Part shown: positions 12,753-23,501 of the stretch, piece by piece
How positions within the stretch are numbered: the first letter of the stretch is position 1
Layout of the letters: each line of letters begins with the position of its first letter
Assembly (NCBI GenBank): GCA_021234155.1
Contig: JAJEKV010000013.1
Span: 15,479,877 to 15,543,876, forward strand
From: Isoetes taiwanensis
Taxonomy: Eukaryota > Streptophyta > Lycopodiopsida > Isoetales > Isoetaceae
Length of the DNA: 64,000 nucleotides
Reading direction: 5' to 3'
Translations under genes and position numbers: made by a program
Notes under the pieces: generated by a model
The model's database searches: none
The model's input: only the letters and a program-made list of their open reading frames with translations
Told to the model about the DNA's origin: nothing

Positions 12753-13860
12753 ATCCCAGAACTCAACAAAGAATCCGGGAGAAGATCATCCGAACCCAGA
12801 GATTTTCCAGCTGCCAAGGAACACAGGGTTTTGTAGATCTCGTCTTTCTCCAGCCTATGGAGTAATAGCATGTTCTCCTCATGGGAAACCCTCTTCCCCC
12901 AATCAAGATTGTTCAGCCATGAAGCTAATCGAGGATGATACGAGTCAGGAAGGGGGTCTTCCTCAAATTGTTTTTCAAAACTGGCCCGAATGAATGAACT
13001 GATATCTTGTTGATCTTCTAATATTTTAGAGTTGTCGTCCTTGACAGATAAGATGCTACTATCTGTCAATCTTGCCCCAGCCATTCTGAAGAAACATTTA
13101 GAGTTTTCATGGTCTAATTCAGCGTACCATTTGGTTTTTGAGCGAACAGCCGCTCCTTTGGCCTCTTCCTCTTCAATTGCTCTGGCTTTCCCCTCTAATT
13201 CCTCCTCAACATTTTGGCTAGCAATATTATATGGGTCTATAAGTAACTCCTGCTTCACCACTCTCAGAAGATTGTATATCTCTTCCTTTTCTCTTTTAAA
13301 CTCCATAGCTCTGCTCTTACCCCATTTTTTAACCCAGATCTTTATAAGCCTGATCTTTTCAACCCAGGCCTTCATACTGAGAGAATTAGCTCCGTTGGCA
13401 AGAGAAGAAACAAAAATCCTAAAGGGCTTATAGAATGCCTCCTTCCCTAGCCAAGATGAATTGAATTTGAATGGAGTGTTACCATTTTTCCTTGCAGAAG
13501 GGATGCTTTCCAACACTAGACTTTGGGGGACATGATCAGAGTGGGAGAAAGCCAGCTCCCCCTCCACATAGCACTTATCCATAAAGCACGCAGACCTGTT
13601 GGCCATATAGAACCTATCCAACAAGCAATATACTTTGGCAGGATCAAATTAAATCCAACACTGTCAAGCAATGAGTTCCACGAGCTATTCTCATCTACTG
13701 ACAGATTTCTATGTAACCCAATTTTCTGATCCCATAAATCGGTCATGTTTAGATCACCTCCTAGAATCCAATTTTCCGTGACCCCGGCCTGCAGAGTAAT
13801 CCAACTTTCAACTTCCTTCCACATAATCTCCCTTTCAACAGGCTTATTACAGAGGATTGC
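12638..13860 (-). pseudogene. LINE endonuclease C-terminal part and EN-RT linker
   Basis: The frame from 13824 reads ENWILGGDLNMTD, the GDxN motif of APE-type endonucleases, after NKPVEREIMWKEV just upstream. A frameshift near 13560-13620 leads to the second frame (13624-12638): SHSDHVPQSL (endonuclease SDH motif), a Lys/Glu-rich linker (EKEEIYNLLRVVKQELL), KTKWYAELDHENSKCFFRMA, and DSILSVKDDNSKILEDQQDI leading into the RT. The SDH and GDxN residues are present. The N-terminal third of the endonuclease is missing because of 5' truncation. Confidence 0.85.
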
Positions 13861-13870
13861 CCAGGAGTAT

Positions 13871-15300
13871 GCAGTCGCAGCGTGGCAATCTCTGTGTCAT
13901 CAATTAATTTTTGCTTCTGTGCATCTGTAAGCTGAGTCTGAAGAGAGGTGACCTGACTTTGCAGCGTGGTCAGTTGGTCCTGGAGAGAGGGGAGCTGCTC
14001 GTTGCGCTCCTTGAGCTCCTGAACTTGGGCGTGGTAATTTTGAGAGAGCTCTGTGTACATGGTGTTAAGTTTGGCAAGGTCTTTATCCTTGTCGCCCAGG
14101 AGGTTATCCTTGGCTTTGACCTGCTCCAGCAATTCCTGAATTGTGGATTGTAACTGAGCCTATTGATCAGCAAGCAGGCTGGTCTGATCATGTGCAGTCT
14201 TGAGATCTTCATGGGCCCGTAAGAGAGCCTCGTGCTTTTCTTGAAGTTTGTCTTCCAGGGATTGAACGTGCGTGTTGGCGGCTTGAAGATCCCTGTGAAT
14301 GGCTTCCGTGGCCTCTATGTAGGCTTGAACACCATTCATGAAGACTTCTTGTGAGTCCTGAAGCTTGAGAACAACAGCTTGGACATCTTGCTGGTATTGA
14401 TACAGGGCTTGGCGAGGAGGTGGAGGTGCAGGGCCCTGTTGGTGATGAGTCTGTGATGTCTGGGAATGTGGATGAGAAGGGGTAGGCATGGATTCCGTGG
14501 AGGAAGAAGAGACAGTAACATGCATGGCATTGGTTTGAACATGACCAGGAGAACGAGGGCGTGAAGTTTCAGCCTGCTGGTTGTGAGGAAGGGAATGAAA
14601 GGATTGATGAGTGGATGCATGAGAAGTAGAGGGGGACCCTGTGCGGGTGATAGGAATATAATGACGGATGATGGCCTGAAGGTGAGCACCCACCGAAGTG
14701 TCAGAGCCGGAAGAAGGGGCTACACGGACGCGATCAATTTCATGGAGGAGGCGGAAGAACAAAATTTGTGGCCAATCAATAGGTTGAGTGGAATAGACGG
14801 CCATGACAAATGCTGTTATAAAAATCCATTATTGATATGGGTATTCTTGATGGAATACCCATAGAATTTGCGCCACAGAAACTTTACAAAAGTATCGTGG
14901 GTCTTGGCAATGTTGGTGAGGCGATGCATGTTGGCTTGATAAGGAATGACGCCATACTGAGTGACATCCTGATCCAATAAGGCAGCCCAAGATAAAGGTC
15001 CGCTAATTTGGGAATTTGAAATACCTCGTAAATCGAACCGAGTGAGCAAAATGGTGGTGCCATCGACCGCGGTGGCGATCCTTCCGGGCCGTTGATCATG
15101 TGAGCCGACAAACCGCCTCAGCCATACGATTTGGTGCGTGCGCCCCCGTGGAGAATGGATAAAGCCCATGGCGCTCGCCACGGCCGACTCGGCCCGCTAG
15201 GGCATCTCAAAAGTTGGTGTTGAGAAAGTCACAAATTCAAAAAGAGCTGATCCCTTGGAGCGTAAGCTTGAAGTTGAGGAAATTTGGGTGAAGCAGCCAT
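13871..15300 (-). pseudogene. Retroelement-like ORF with long coiled coil (gag-like, family not identified)
   Basis: Minus-strand coding stretch beginning ATG GCT GCT at 15300 in good context (ACCATGG). The first 23 codons end in a TGA. The reading resumes after a one-base shift and again near 14810, where the peptide reads IDWPQILFFRLLHEIDRV. A Ser/Pro/His/Gln-rich linker (about 14690-14400) follows, then a long heptad-rich segment (about 14390-13880) with repeated LEDKLQE, LQDQLTTLQSQV and similar. One in-frame TAG at about 14160 interrupts the coiled coil. The layout (N-terminal domain, low-complexity linker, coiled coil) resembles gag-like or accessory ORFs of plant LTR retrotransposons, but I do not recognise the N-terminal domain. 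It ends abruptly where the LINE begins at about 13870. It could instead be a captured host-gene fragment. Confidence 0.55.
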
Positions 15301-16238
15301 GGTGAAGAGCGCCCTGAAAGGAACAGAACAACCGCGGTTGAGAAGCCGAGGGCGAGAGCGTAAGACTAAAAAATGAAGAGAGGCTTAAAAGGTTTTAGGG
15401 CTTACGCGTTTGCATGGGGCTGATGAGAAGGAAACATCAACCGCTGATGATGCCAGTGGGCTTATAGATGCAAAGAAGGCGCATTGAGAGACAAAAATTT
15501 GGTTAAGTCCCCGTGCGCTAAGGGAAAAAACTATGAACGATGGAGATGAAACGTGAAGGAATGATCGATGTGACAGCTTGGCTAAGGTACAAACATTAAT
15601 TGCCGACGGGCTTGAAAGGAAGGAATGTCATTTAATGCAGCAACTCGGCGGGAGATCATAAAAAGGAAGTGGCGTAAGGTACCATGGCTAGATATGTGGC
15701 GGAGAAGAGATTCCTAAGTTAGAAATGGCCTTGCATTGCAAACCACGCCGGCGATTTTTCTGATTATCCACGCCGACGTGGTTCCCGGCTTCTGGCTGGG
15801 CTATAAAAGACGAAAGCAAAGGACGGCCGAGACACCCTTTGGCTTAATATGAGTATGGCAAAATCGCTTTGAACGAAAAACCGCATTAATGCCTACCAAT
15901 TGCCGTGAATGGATCACCCGCAAGATGAACTGCTTTTGACCTTCTTCGAAATGCCACAACCGCGGGCATCCCTACGATGGTTGGTGCAAAGGGATGGCCG
16001 AGCATCCCGACCCTCCACCAACGCCATGGAGGTGGTGGTGCATCTCAAGCCTGATCCGAGCGTAACTACTACCACATCCTCCGCATCACCTCTGCTCCCA
16101 ACCTGGAGTAGAGGGTTTTTCTTTAACTTAGGATAGGGCTCTGCCCATTTTGTAAATAGGGCTCTGCCCATAGCGGAAGTAGATGGGCTCTGCCCTCATT
16201 TTGTAAAAAGTTTCCTCCTATAATATAAATATGCCACT
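15301..16238. other. Non-coding stretch between two retroelements; probable LTR material
   Basis: It lies between the gag-like ORF start (15300) and the integrase stop of the Ty3/gypsy element (16239). I see a plus-strand TATA box (CTATAAAAGA at 15801-15810), and three copies of the self-complementary GGGCTCTGCCC at 16136, 16159 and 16185. A purine-rich AGGAGGAAAC occurs on the minus strand at about 16215, where a polypurine tract would be expected after the integrase. This would be the natural place for the 3' LTR of the minus-strand element. However, it does not visibly match the 5' LTR zone above 30300, so the assignment stays open. Confidence 0.45.
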
Positions 16239-17560
16239 TTAGTCACTATCTGTGGATTCAGAGTGTTGGGTTGCATCATGTGTATGACTGTCTGTATCGT
16301 CTGTATGAAATGGTTTCAGGCGAAAGCCATTAACCAGTGTAGGTAATGGAGTGCCATCTAACTCTGCCAGCTTGAAAACACTGGGTTGTACAACTTGAAC
16401 AATTTGATAAGGACCCAGCCACCTGAACTTTAACTTCCCTGGAAAATTTTTGTAACGAGAATCATAAAGTAAAACCAATTCACCTTCTTGAAAAGTTTTG
16501 GTCTTCAGATATTTGTCATGCAAAGATTTCCGCAACTTTTGACCATGAAGAACCCGAATATAAGCATCTCTCCGAAGTTCATCCAATTTCGTTCTTGAAG
16601 AGCTGCAGATGGGTTATGTATGGTAGCAAGTTGAAAACGAAGTGTCGGAAGAACATATTCAAAGGGCATCAAGGCTTCTTGACCATAAACCAACTTAAAA
16701 GGAGTATGACCAGTAGCAATCTTGAAATAGCAATTATAAGCCCAAAGAACTGTAGGTAGCTTGTCTTGCCAGTCTGTGCGAGAAGCATCACAAATTTTCT
16801 TGAGAATAGTGATCAGAGTCTTGTTTGTGCTTTCAGCTAAACCATTCCCTTGAGGATAGTAAGGTGTGCTTTTCCGATGATGTATCAGCAGATAATCCGT
16901 CAGCTCCTTGATAGTGTGATTGACAAAATGAACACCCTCGACACCGACCAATTCCGGGGGGACAAACCCAAAACGCTGATGATTTGGCGATAGATGACCT
17001 TTGGTCAGCGGTGTCGCCGTTGTCCGGAAGTGTGCAAGCCTCCGCCCATTTGGTAGCATAATCGCGAGAACTGGAATATAGCGGCACGGTGTGCCGCCAG
17101 CAGGGTCGATAGGTCCCACAAAGTCCATTCCCCATTTGGTCGGCGGGAAGTGCGGGCGACAGCGGCCAATCCGAAGAGCCGCCACGTCGAAGCGCACTCC
17201 ACACGCTGACATACATCACACGCGGGCGCGAGCGTGAGCATCCTTGAAGAGCGGGCCGTAAATAACCCGCGAGAAGTATTTTATGCGTCGCGGTGTCACC
17301 ATGAAAATGACCACCACCAAGCCCTTCATATGCTTCTAACAATATCGCACTTCATGAGGAAGAACACAAATACGGAGGATCAGATCCTTGCCACGCTTGT
17401 AAAGATGGCCCGCAACCATGGTGTAGTCACGACTCACCGGAGAAATCGACGGCGACGGATTTAAGTTTTTCCGAAAGAGCGCGGGGGTCTTCCGATGGAA
17501 GAGCACCCGCGGAGGAGATATCACAAAAGTTATGAAACTAGTGTGGCGGGCCATGACCAA
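16239..17560 (-). pseudogene. Ty3/gypsy integrase
   Basis: Pieces in two or three frames make a full-length integrase. The zinc-binding region (YKRGKDLILRICVLPHEVRY, then HMKG and DVCQRV) lies at 17440-17180. The core starts PTKWGMDFVGPID with the first Asp. The second-Asp motif reads ELVGVEGVHFVNHTI where ELVSDQGTHF-type is expected, so that Asp is lost. The glutamate motif is intact as GNGLAESTNKTL. VLWAYNCYFKIATGHTPF and LVYGQEALMPFE follow, and then the C-terminal part (RWLGPYQIVQVV, FRLKPF) ends at the stop at 16239. Several frameshifts occur at about 17000-17250 and 16570. Confidence 0.9.
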
Positions 17561-17599
17561 AAAGAGTTGAGCGTCCGAAAAGCATCCAAAACTCCCCGT

Positions 17600-18440
17600 G
17601 GAGGGATCATCCGCGGTGAATGCGAGAGGTAATCCCGATCTACATGAGATTTGCCTCCTTTAGGAACAATTGCAAAGGAGCAAATTTTGCAGAAGAAGGA
17701 CCCAACGAAAGCAATTCCCGCCTATGGGATTCGCTTGATCGATAGAGAAGTGCTTGATGGTCCACAAAGAACTTGATCTTTACCGCCTAAGAGATAATGA
17801 CGAAAAGCCGCTGCTCGGGCGAGTAGTTGCGCCCGCAGATTGAGTTTTCTCACGGGCGAACGGTTCGGTTTATCCGCGGTGCTCATCAAATGCTTGTGAG
17901 AGAATAGCACCAATAGCAAATGCAGACATCTACACGTTGTAGTATCAGACTTCCGCATCGCACCGGACGCGGTACAAGACGATGCAACGCATGCGACGGG
18001 TAACGCGACGATGGCCGCTTTAACGCATAAACGCACGCCAAAAGTTGTTGTTTAAAGTACGCCGCATCGCACGCACGGTAATTATAAAATACGCACGGCA
18101 CGCGACGCTAACCTAAAAATTATTTTTTTTTTTATTTTTGAAAAGTACTTGTACCGGACCGAGCAAGCACGCATCGCACTGCATCGCACTTATAGCACGC
18201 ACCGCACGCCGCCAGACGTAAACAACAAACCAAAAAAAATTGTTCTTATTTGATGCACAAAATGAATAAGCACGCACGCAGACGTATGGGTACGGCACGC
18301 TAAGCATGGAAAACGAACGCATTAACGCATTTAACCTACACCGCATCTACATGAACATGAAAAAGGCTTGTCCCATTGAGGAGGAACAAGCACCGGGCCT
18401 CGAAAGTAAGCAAGATCTTCAACCGTTGGAAAGCAAAGAT
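17600..18440 (-). pseudogene. Ty3/gypsy RNase H domain, split by a 409-bp insertion
   Basis: Reading the minus strand from about 18380 and skipping 17935-18343 gives HV-D-(x)SAFAIGAILSQAFDEHRG, the beginning of an RNase H domain with its catalytic Asp next to the insertion point. It continues through NYSPEQRLFVIIS, FRHYLLGG and a DHQALLY-like block to GGKSHVDRDYLS, the domain end. The frames shift at least three times. That the domain reads across once the insert is removed shows the insert arrived after the retrotransposon. Confidence 0.8.
17935..18343. mobile_element. 409-bp non-autonomous insertion with 8-bp target duplication (hAT-like MITE)
   Basis: CATCTACA occurs at 17927-17934 and again at 18344-18351, immediately flanking a segment foreign to the retrotransposon. 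An 8-bp duplication fits the hAT superfamily. Inside the ends, CGTTGTAG (17935) and the reverse complement of the other end, CGGTGTAG, match at 7 of 8 positions, a short terminal inverted repeat. The interior has no coding capacity and is dense in GCACGC/GCATCGCAC motifs plus two A/T-rich tracts. Superfamily assignment is an inference from the duplication length; the classical hAT CA-start is not obvious. Confidence 0.7.
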
Positions 18441-18655
18441 CCGCCCGGGAATTCCAAGCCCAAGTGGATTCGGCCACCCGTGAGTTTATGAATGGGATCA
18501 AGAATGGCCGCAAGTCCGTGGATGAAGGTGGAATAATAATTTACCTTGCCCAGAAAGAACGTGTCTCCTTGATATTAGAGGGTGCTTGAGCTTTAAGCAC
18601 ACAAAACCTGATTTTAGTAGGATCTGTGGGTGATATCCGCCATCGACCACATGTC

Positions 18656-19144
18656 CTAACAACACCGTAGGGTGACGCAAAGGTGCATTTCTCGATTGAG
18701 ACTAATGCCAGACTCATCACATTTCTGAAAGACGAGCTCTAATTTATCCAAGTGGTCATCCATGGAACTATAGGCGGAAAAGTCATCTTGAAAAATCTGG
18801 AGAAAGGGTTTCTCCTTCATATAATCATGAAAAACCGAGAGTATGATGCGTTGAAACGTTGATGGAGAGTTTGATAGCCCAAAAGGAACCACCTTGTAGG
18901 CAAAAGTGCCCCACGGGGTGGTGAAGGTAGTTTTTAATTGATCAGCTTCTTTGATTGAAATTTGATTATAGCCTAAAAAACCATCCATGAAGGAGTACAT
19001 TTCATGACCAGCAACCTCTTCCAGAACTTGGTCTGTGAAGGGAAGTGGGAAGTGGTCACGCTCCATGGCCTGATTGAGTTTGTAGTAGTCCACGCAAACG
19101 CGGATCTTACCGTTGTGTTTGAGAGCAATGACGATGGGGCTCAC
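18656..19144 (-). pseudogene. Ty3/gypsy reverse transcriptase domain
   Basis: Open for 162 codons: MSPIVIALKHNGKIRVCVDY (palm start), KLNQAMERDHFPLPFTDQVL, FMDGFLGYNQISIKEADQ (first catalytic Asp region), TTFTTPWGTFAYKVVPFGLSN, then LQIFQDDFSAYSS where the two catalytic Asp are present in an F-Q-D-D form. The domain then drifts out of frame (LGHVVDGGYHPQI appears in another frame at about 18640). Plant Ty3/gypsy elements with F-x-DDFS at this place are usually Athila/Tat-like, which agrees with the primer site. Confidence 0.92.
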
Positions 19145-19170
19145 CTATTCAGAATGTTTGACCTCATAGA

Positions 19171-19600
19171 TCAAACCGGCAGCGAGAAGTTTGTCAATTT
19201 CAGCCTTGACTCCTGGGCCACCTGTAATTTGGGTTGAGCCGGCATCGCCGCTATACTATACAGACGGCATCGATTTGGTAGGAATGGTGAGTTCCCCAAG
19301 TCTTTGTTGATACCCCAAAGATCTTTATAGCTCCGTGCAAAAATGTGTTTGAACTTTTGAAGAGCGGATGGCGCCGGCCGGATAGGTGGTCTAAGATTTG
19401 CAAATAGGGGACCGGCCGATTGTTGCCAACGCCCACAATCTCCACATCGAGTCCGGAATGTGGGATAAATTCGCGGTCTTGAACAACATGAGCAGGAGGT
19501 TAAAACATGACAGATGAGTTGCACTCGCTGCGGGTGAAGAAGAGTGAGTTGTTGAGCGCCATCAAGCAATGGTTGCTTCATGACGCGGACGCCCACCGTG
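19171..19600 (-). pseudogene. Protease-RT spacer of the Ty3/gypsy element
   Basis: Low-similarity connecting region between the protease and the RT in the same orientation. It includes a frame with ALQKFKHIFARSYKDLWGI, resembling the FxDIFAWSYKDLxGI-type linker that precedes the RT in plant gypsy polyproteins, and LTNFSLPV leading into the palm. Frames are broken on both sides. Confidence 0.6.
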
Positions 19601-19837
19601 TCCGGAGGAAGTTCTCAGATTCCAAAAATGATCGATACGCTGGATGCGCATTACAAGGAGCCGTAGGGGTCAAGTAAAGTAGCCACCGGTCCGGTCCTCG
19701 ATCAAGAGTCATCTCGCCCCGTGATCAAAGATATTTTAGGGTAGGATGACGCACGCACTGCAGAGGAGCCCGAACTTGATAAATGTTCTCGCGGCTTCTT
19801 CGTAATCGGTGTCGATAGAGAAGGTAGCATTTTCGAA

Positions 19838-20276
19838 TCAAAATGATCTTGCCAGCTTCCAAATCCATGGTGGCATTGAGGTGACCATCTGGTAATGACT
19901 AGCTGGTCCGCGGCCCAAGAATGGATACTTTTGGCCCGACGGAGAAAAGGTCCGGCACACCAACATTTCATAATCACCGATCTTCCCCGCTTCCAAACAC
20001 CAAATTCCAAAGGGAATCTGAGATCGCCTATATTGATGTGAAGAAGAGGCGGACGCCTTTGAGGGCGCTGCGATATGGCCATTAGCCAATTTGATGTCAT
20101 ATGGGGCACGATAGAGTTGTTTGATGCCCATTTGCTTGCGGAGTTTATCCGTGATGAGATTGACCGCACTACCCCCGTCAATTTGAACATGGTTGACTTG
20201 TTGATTGCTAGAGAAAATCGCCTGTAACTAATGCTAAAGGGTAGTCAAGCTTTTTTGAGGATTCATTTTGTCCCAC
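19838..20276 (-). pseudogene. Ty3/gypsy aspartic protease
   Basis: In the minus frame, LVTGDFLSSNQQVNHVQ precedes the active-site motif IDGGSAVNLITDKLRK, then YDIKLANGHIAAPS and a strand-rich stretch that drifts out of frame. DGGS in place of D-T/S-G is common in plant Ty3/gypsy proteases. The reading upstream runs straight to position 20283, where the large insertion starts, and continues as gag C-terminal sequence beyond 28016. A frameshift near 20230 would block translation. Confidence 0.75.
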
Positions 20277-20689
20277 CCAATACATAGGCTAGTTTGCGTC
20301 AACAATCAACCCTAAAAAGTTTCAGATCAGCTTTCTTGAAAATTCTAAGCCACCACATTTTGATGTTTGATAATATATATTGCATTATATACACGCACCA
20401 AGTACATAATTAAGTGATCCATTTGTGACATTGCAAATGGCAAATCAAATATAGTTGGACATAATAAATTTTTTAGTCAGAAGAATGTCCAAAGATGCTA
20501 TTATGGGCACCACTTTGCGACGAGTAAAATTAAATTTGTTCACACAATATTATTCGGGCCATGCTCAAAGCATCCCTCGCATTGGCCACAAGTTGAAGAT
20601 CGATCGCTGAATGAGAACCCACGGGCAAAAGGGCTTTGCAAAGTGCTCGCGGAGGATTGTCGCGACGCGGTGTCCACGCCCGCTTCAAA

Positions 20690-20832
20690 GGGGATTCACT
20701 TAAGCGAATCCTCAATCCATAGTTAAAAAAAACGTGTGAAGAAATCCAGCATTTAATGCACTGGATTTGGCATGCTTAAAAAATCTTGGGGGGATTCCCT
20801 TAAAAAATCTTGGGGGGATTCCCTTGAGCCCA
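20690..20832 (+). repeat. Left inverted arm of the 7.7-kb insertion
   Basis: It starts with a near-perfect palindrome at 20690-20713 (GGGGATTCACTTAAGCGAATCCTC in two halves around TTAA). Its reverse complement matches the right arm block by block. A unit CTTAAAAAATCTTGGGGGGA is duplicated (20776 and 20800), making this arm longer than the right one. Confidence 0.7.
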
Positions 20833-21602
20833 ACAAGATAGAGAAACAGTGATTATGGTTAATTCTTTTGTTTAGTGAGATTATACCCTAATCTAGTACC
20901 TGCTTGTGGTTGCAGCTTTGTCGCAAATGTCTTCTTCGAGCCGCTGCCGGTTGCACACATGGACGAAGCCACATTGCCCTTTGACTTAGAAAGCTGGGCC
21001 CAAAGATCCACCGCATTGGAAGTATCATATCCCTGTATGCCCAAAACCACTTATCTTTTGCGTAACAATACGCTGTTTGCACTAACTTTTCCACATGTTT
21101 TATTGCGGGAGTACCATGGCATTTGGTGCCTCGCTAGAAGGGTGATTCAAGCGGAAACCTGGCCGCGCCCCTTCGTTGTAATGTAGATGGATCTCGCGAT
21201 CATGAGGGGTGCACACACTTTCTTGACAGAGTGCCGATCCCGATTCCCCGGTCCGACATGGATGGGGCCCGGGGATACACCACCGTGAGCCACCATCGAG
21301 ATCACCGGTGGCCCGATGACAGCACTCCGGCCCCGTGCCCGTGCACCGGTGAAATTCAACCTGTGAGTCGCAATCGACCGCGAAGGCAGCCACAAGACGA
21401 TTAAGATCCACGATGGTCACCGCATGTTGGCTAACGAGCCGCATTACGTAGATGCCGCGAGCGCGTGGTGCTACCACAATGCGTTTGCAACATATCCTTA
21501 CACCCGAGGCGGCACTGGAAGCCTTTCCAGAGGGGCTAGATGCGGTCTTGCACGATGTGAGCACCCAAAGACAGTAAGAGAGCGTGAGGTCGCAACCATT
21601 TC

Positions 21603-22815
21603 ATGAAGGATGATCGAAAAGCTAAGTTAGGTACCGCAGATATGGTTGGGCCCGATGATTGGGAAGCACATCAGCTTCTCAATGATTGGGCGATTGCGCA
21701 GAGATTGGCGGGTCATATGCCAACAGAGCAGGAGTTACTAGCTGAGCTCATCCGAATACGGGGTTCTCACCGAGAGGAGGGTCCAGACCCATCTTCACGT
21801 TCAGCTTCAAGAACTACTATGATCCCCACTCCATCTGATCCCTCTTTTGCAGCGGAGCAGGATAGACTGCATGCCGATATGGCCGAATTTGGTGCGAGCA
21901 GTAGGGACACTAGGTCTCAGATGAGTGGCCCGACTCCAACAGATCCAGAGTCTCCTCCCCCATGGCATCTGGTCTCCCGGGGGTGGATCCGACTCCACCG
22001 CATCTATATTTGGCCACCCTCCTTCTATATGTCGCCTCCGCGGTGATAGGGCTTGACCTCCTGTGGGGCGCCAGTCTTTGATGACATTGTGAGCACCGCC
22101 ATGGTCGGGTAATCGCATGGCACATACCTTGACCTCGCCATTTCCACCGATTGTAGTGCCCAAGGAGCCGAGGCATGGATGAGAGATCGCATGTGGTTTC
22201 TTCTTGTACCACTTTGGTGAGTTTGACGCATTACAACATTTGGAGCTACTTAGTGTGTGTGCCGATTCGAGGATGGTCACAAAATTTCCACCGCCGGGCC
22301 AAGACAGCCCCCTCGCACTTGGACGCCCCATCCGTGTTGTAGCTTTCCAAATTCTTTCCTCGGGAAGAGGTTAGGATATTCACACATTTTATGGTCGACG
22401 ATCGCTTCAGCACCAACATGGTTGCGCCGACGCGCCACGCCCACTGTGAGGAAAGGGTGGTCACTTGGATACGGCAAGAGGTCACAGGGCCGGCATGTGG
22501 TGTCCCGCTGCACCCAAACCTTATCGAGGCATGCGCTCCAGATGGGGAGTGGGAGGAGGGCCACCTTCGGGTGATTATGAGGTATTTCGTCTATTAATTT
22601 CTCAGATGCATCGCCATTGTCAACTAACATTAGTCGTGTGTTTTTCTAGTGCTCTACAACACATGTTGGGAGAAGCGCATCGTCGAGAGTTGTTGGTGAT
22701 AGACCCCTCAAGTCTATCACTTACTCACGCACGCAATCGAGATATACAACGATATTGGCTGAGGATTGCGCGCCGCCCCCTTTACAAAGATCCCGACCGG
22801 GCCGAGTCCGCCTGA
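21603..22815 (+). pseudogene. Unrecognised plus-strand coding fragments upstream of the Ulp1-like domain
   Basis: Two open stretches, 21603-22046 (MKDDRKAKLGTADMVGPDDW...) and about 22590-22815 (ALQHMLGEAHRRELLVIDPS...), have a protein-like composition and the same orientation as the Ulp1-like domain. They could be N-terminal parts of the same gene, joined by introns or separated by frameshifts. The first has a Ser/Pro-rich C-terminal half. I recognise no domain in either; the link to the peptidase is inferred from order and orientation only. Confidence 0.35.
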
Positions 22816-22971
22816 TCCTTTGGCCCATCGTCACAAAGTAAATATGCAATTTTGTGTTTGAGTTGAATGTCCACGTCCATGTCTATCGTCACGATCATGT
22901 CCATCGTCACGATCATGTTCATGTTGAATGTCCACGTCCATGAGCTAATGAATGCCCATGCTTGCTTGTAG

Positions 22972-23501
22972 TAATCATTGGATGCTTGTGGCTCTATACG
23001 CCACCAGACCCGGCCGATTCGACCGATTAGGAGACGACGGGCTATGTTGGTTGGTGGTACTTTGACAACATGCCAAAGACGCCGCCTCCAGTGTCCAGAT
23101 TAACATCAACGTACTTCGCGCGTGAGTATTGATTGTGACCCTTGTATTCCCACATGCATTCGATCTCATTGAGGCTCTCTGATCACAGGGCATCGACTTG
23201 GGTGTTCGCGCGACTGGGTGCACCGACAGGATACACCGATTGGTGTCACATGGCATCCGTACGAGTTGCTCAGTGTCCCCTACAGACTGACAACAATACA
23301 GGTGGCATGCACATTGGATATATCATGCGGCAGCTCGTCCGATGCATATGGCAAACCCAGCCGGCCGCTATTGTACCCATCACAAGGGACTGGTACACTG
23401 CAGGTGATGTGCGCCAGTTTAGGAGTGAGTGGCCTGTACTAGTTGCTCTCTTGTATTGTAGAGTGTTTTGGTACCACCAGAGGATTAGTGGCCTCTGGTA
23501 G
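22972..23501 (+). pseudogene. Ulp1-like (C48) cysteine peptidase relic inside the DNA transposon
   Basis: After a plausible acceptor (TGCTTGTAG, ending at 22971) the frame reads NHWMLVALYATRPGRFDRL, matching the HWxLV block with the catalytic His of SUMO-protease-like C48 peptidases. About 290 nt further, another frame gives QCPLQTDNNTGGMHIGYIM, matching the Q-x-D-N-x-C-G motif, with the Gln codon at 23283-23285. The nucleophile Cys is replaced by Gly (GGT at 23301-23303). The stretch between the motifs is frameshifted. Ulp1-like domains are carried by some plant MULE and CACTA transposons, which fits the inverted ends around it. It is certainly inactive. The match rests on two motifs, so it is moderately sure. 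Confidence 0.6.

Larger units (their letters stand above)
11328..13870 (-). mobile_element. 5'-truncated L1-type LINE
   Basis: Minus-strand non-LTR retrotransposon, about 2.5 kb. On the plus strand the 3' end shows as 27 consecutive T at 11328-11354, a poly(A) tail. Coding parts are the C-terminal half of the APE endonuclease (about 13860-13516), a linker (13624-12638) and the RT (12752-11847), followed by about 490 bp of 3' UTR. The 5' end stops inside the endonuclease at about 13870, where a different ORF begins. No target-site duplication is found: the GTTTGGGATA beside the poly(A) does not recur at the 5' end. The two flanks also belong to different elements, so a simple insertion is not proven. 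Confidence 0.88.

Noticed and set aside
15795-15815. TATA box on the plus strand as a promoter for a plus-strand gene
   Set aside because: No plus-strand coding sequence follows; the next coding matter is the minus-strand integrase, so it may be a chance or LTR-derived match.
17722-18346. Frames rich in Cys and Ala across 17900-18340
   Set aside because: They run through the 409-bp insertion and its GCACGC words; the real coding signal is the interrupted RNase H in another frame.
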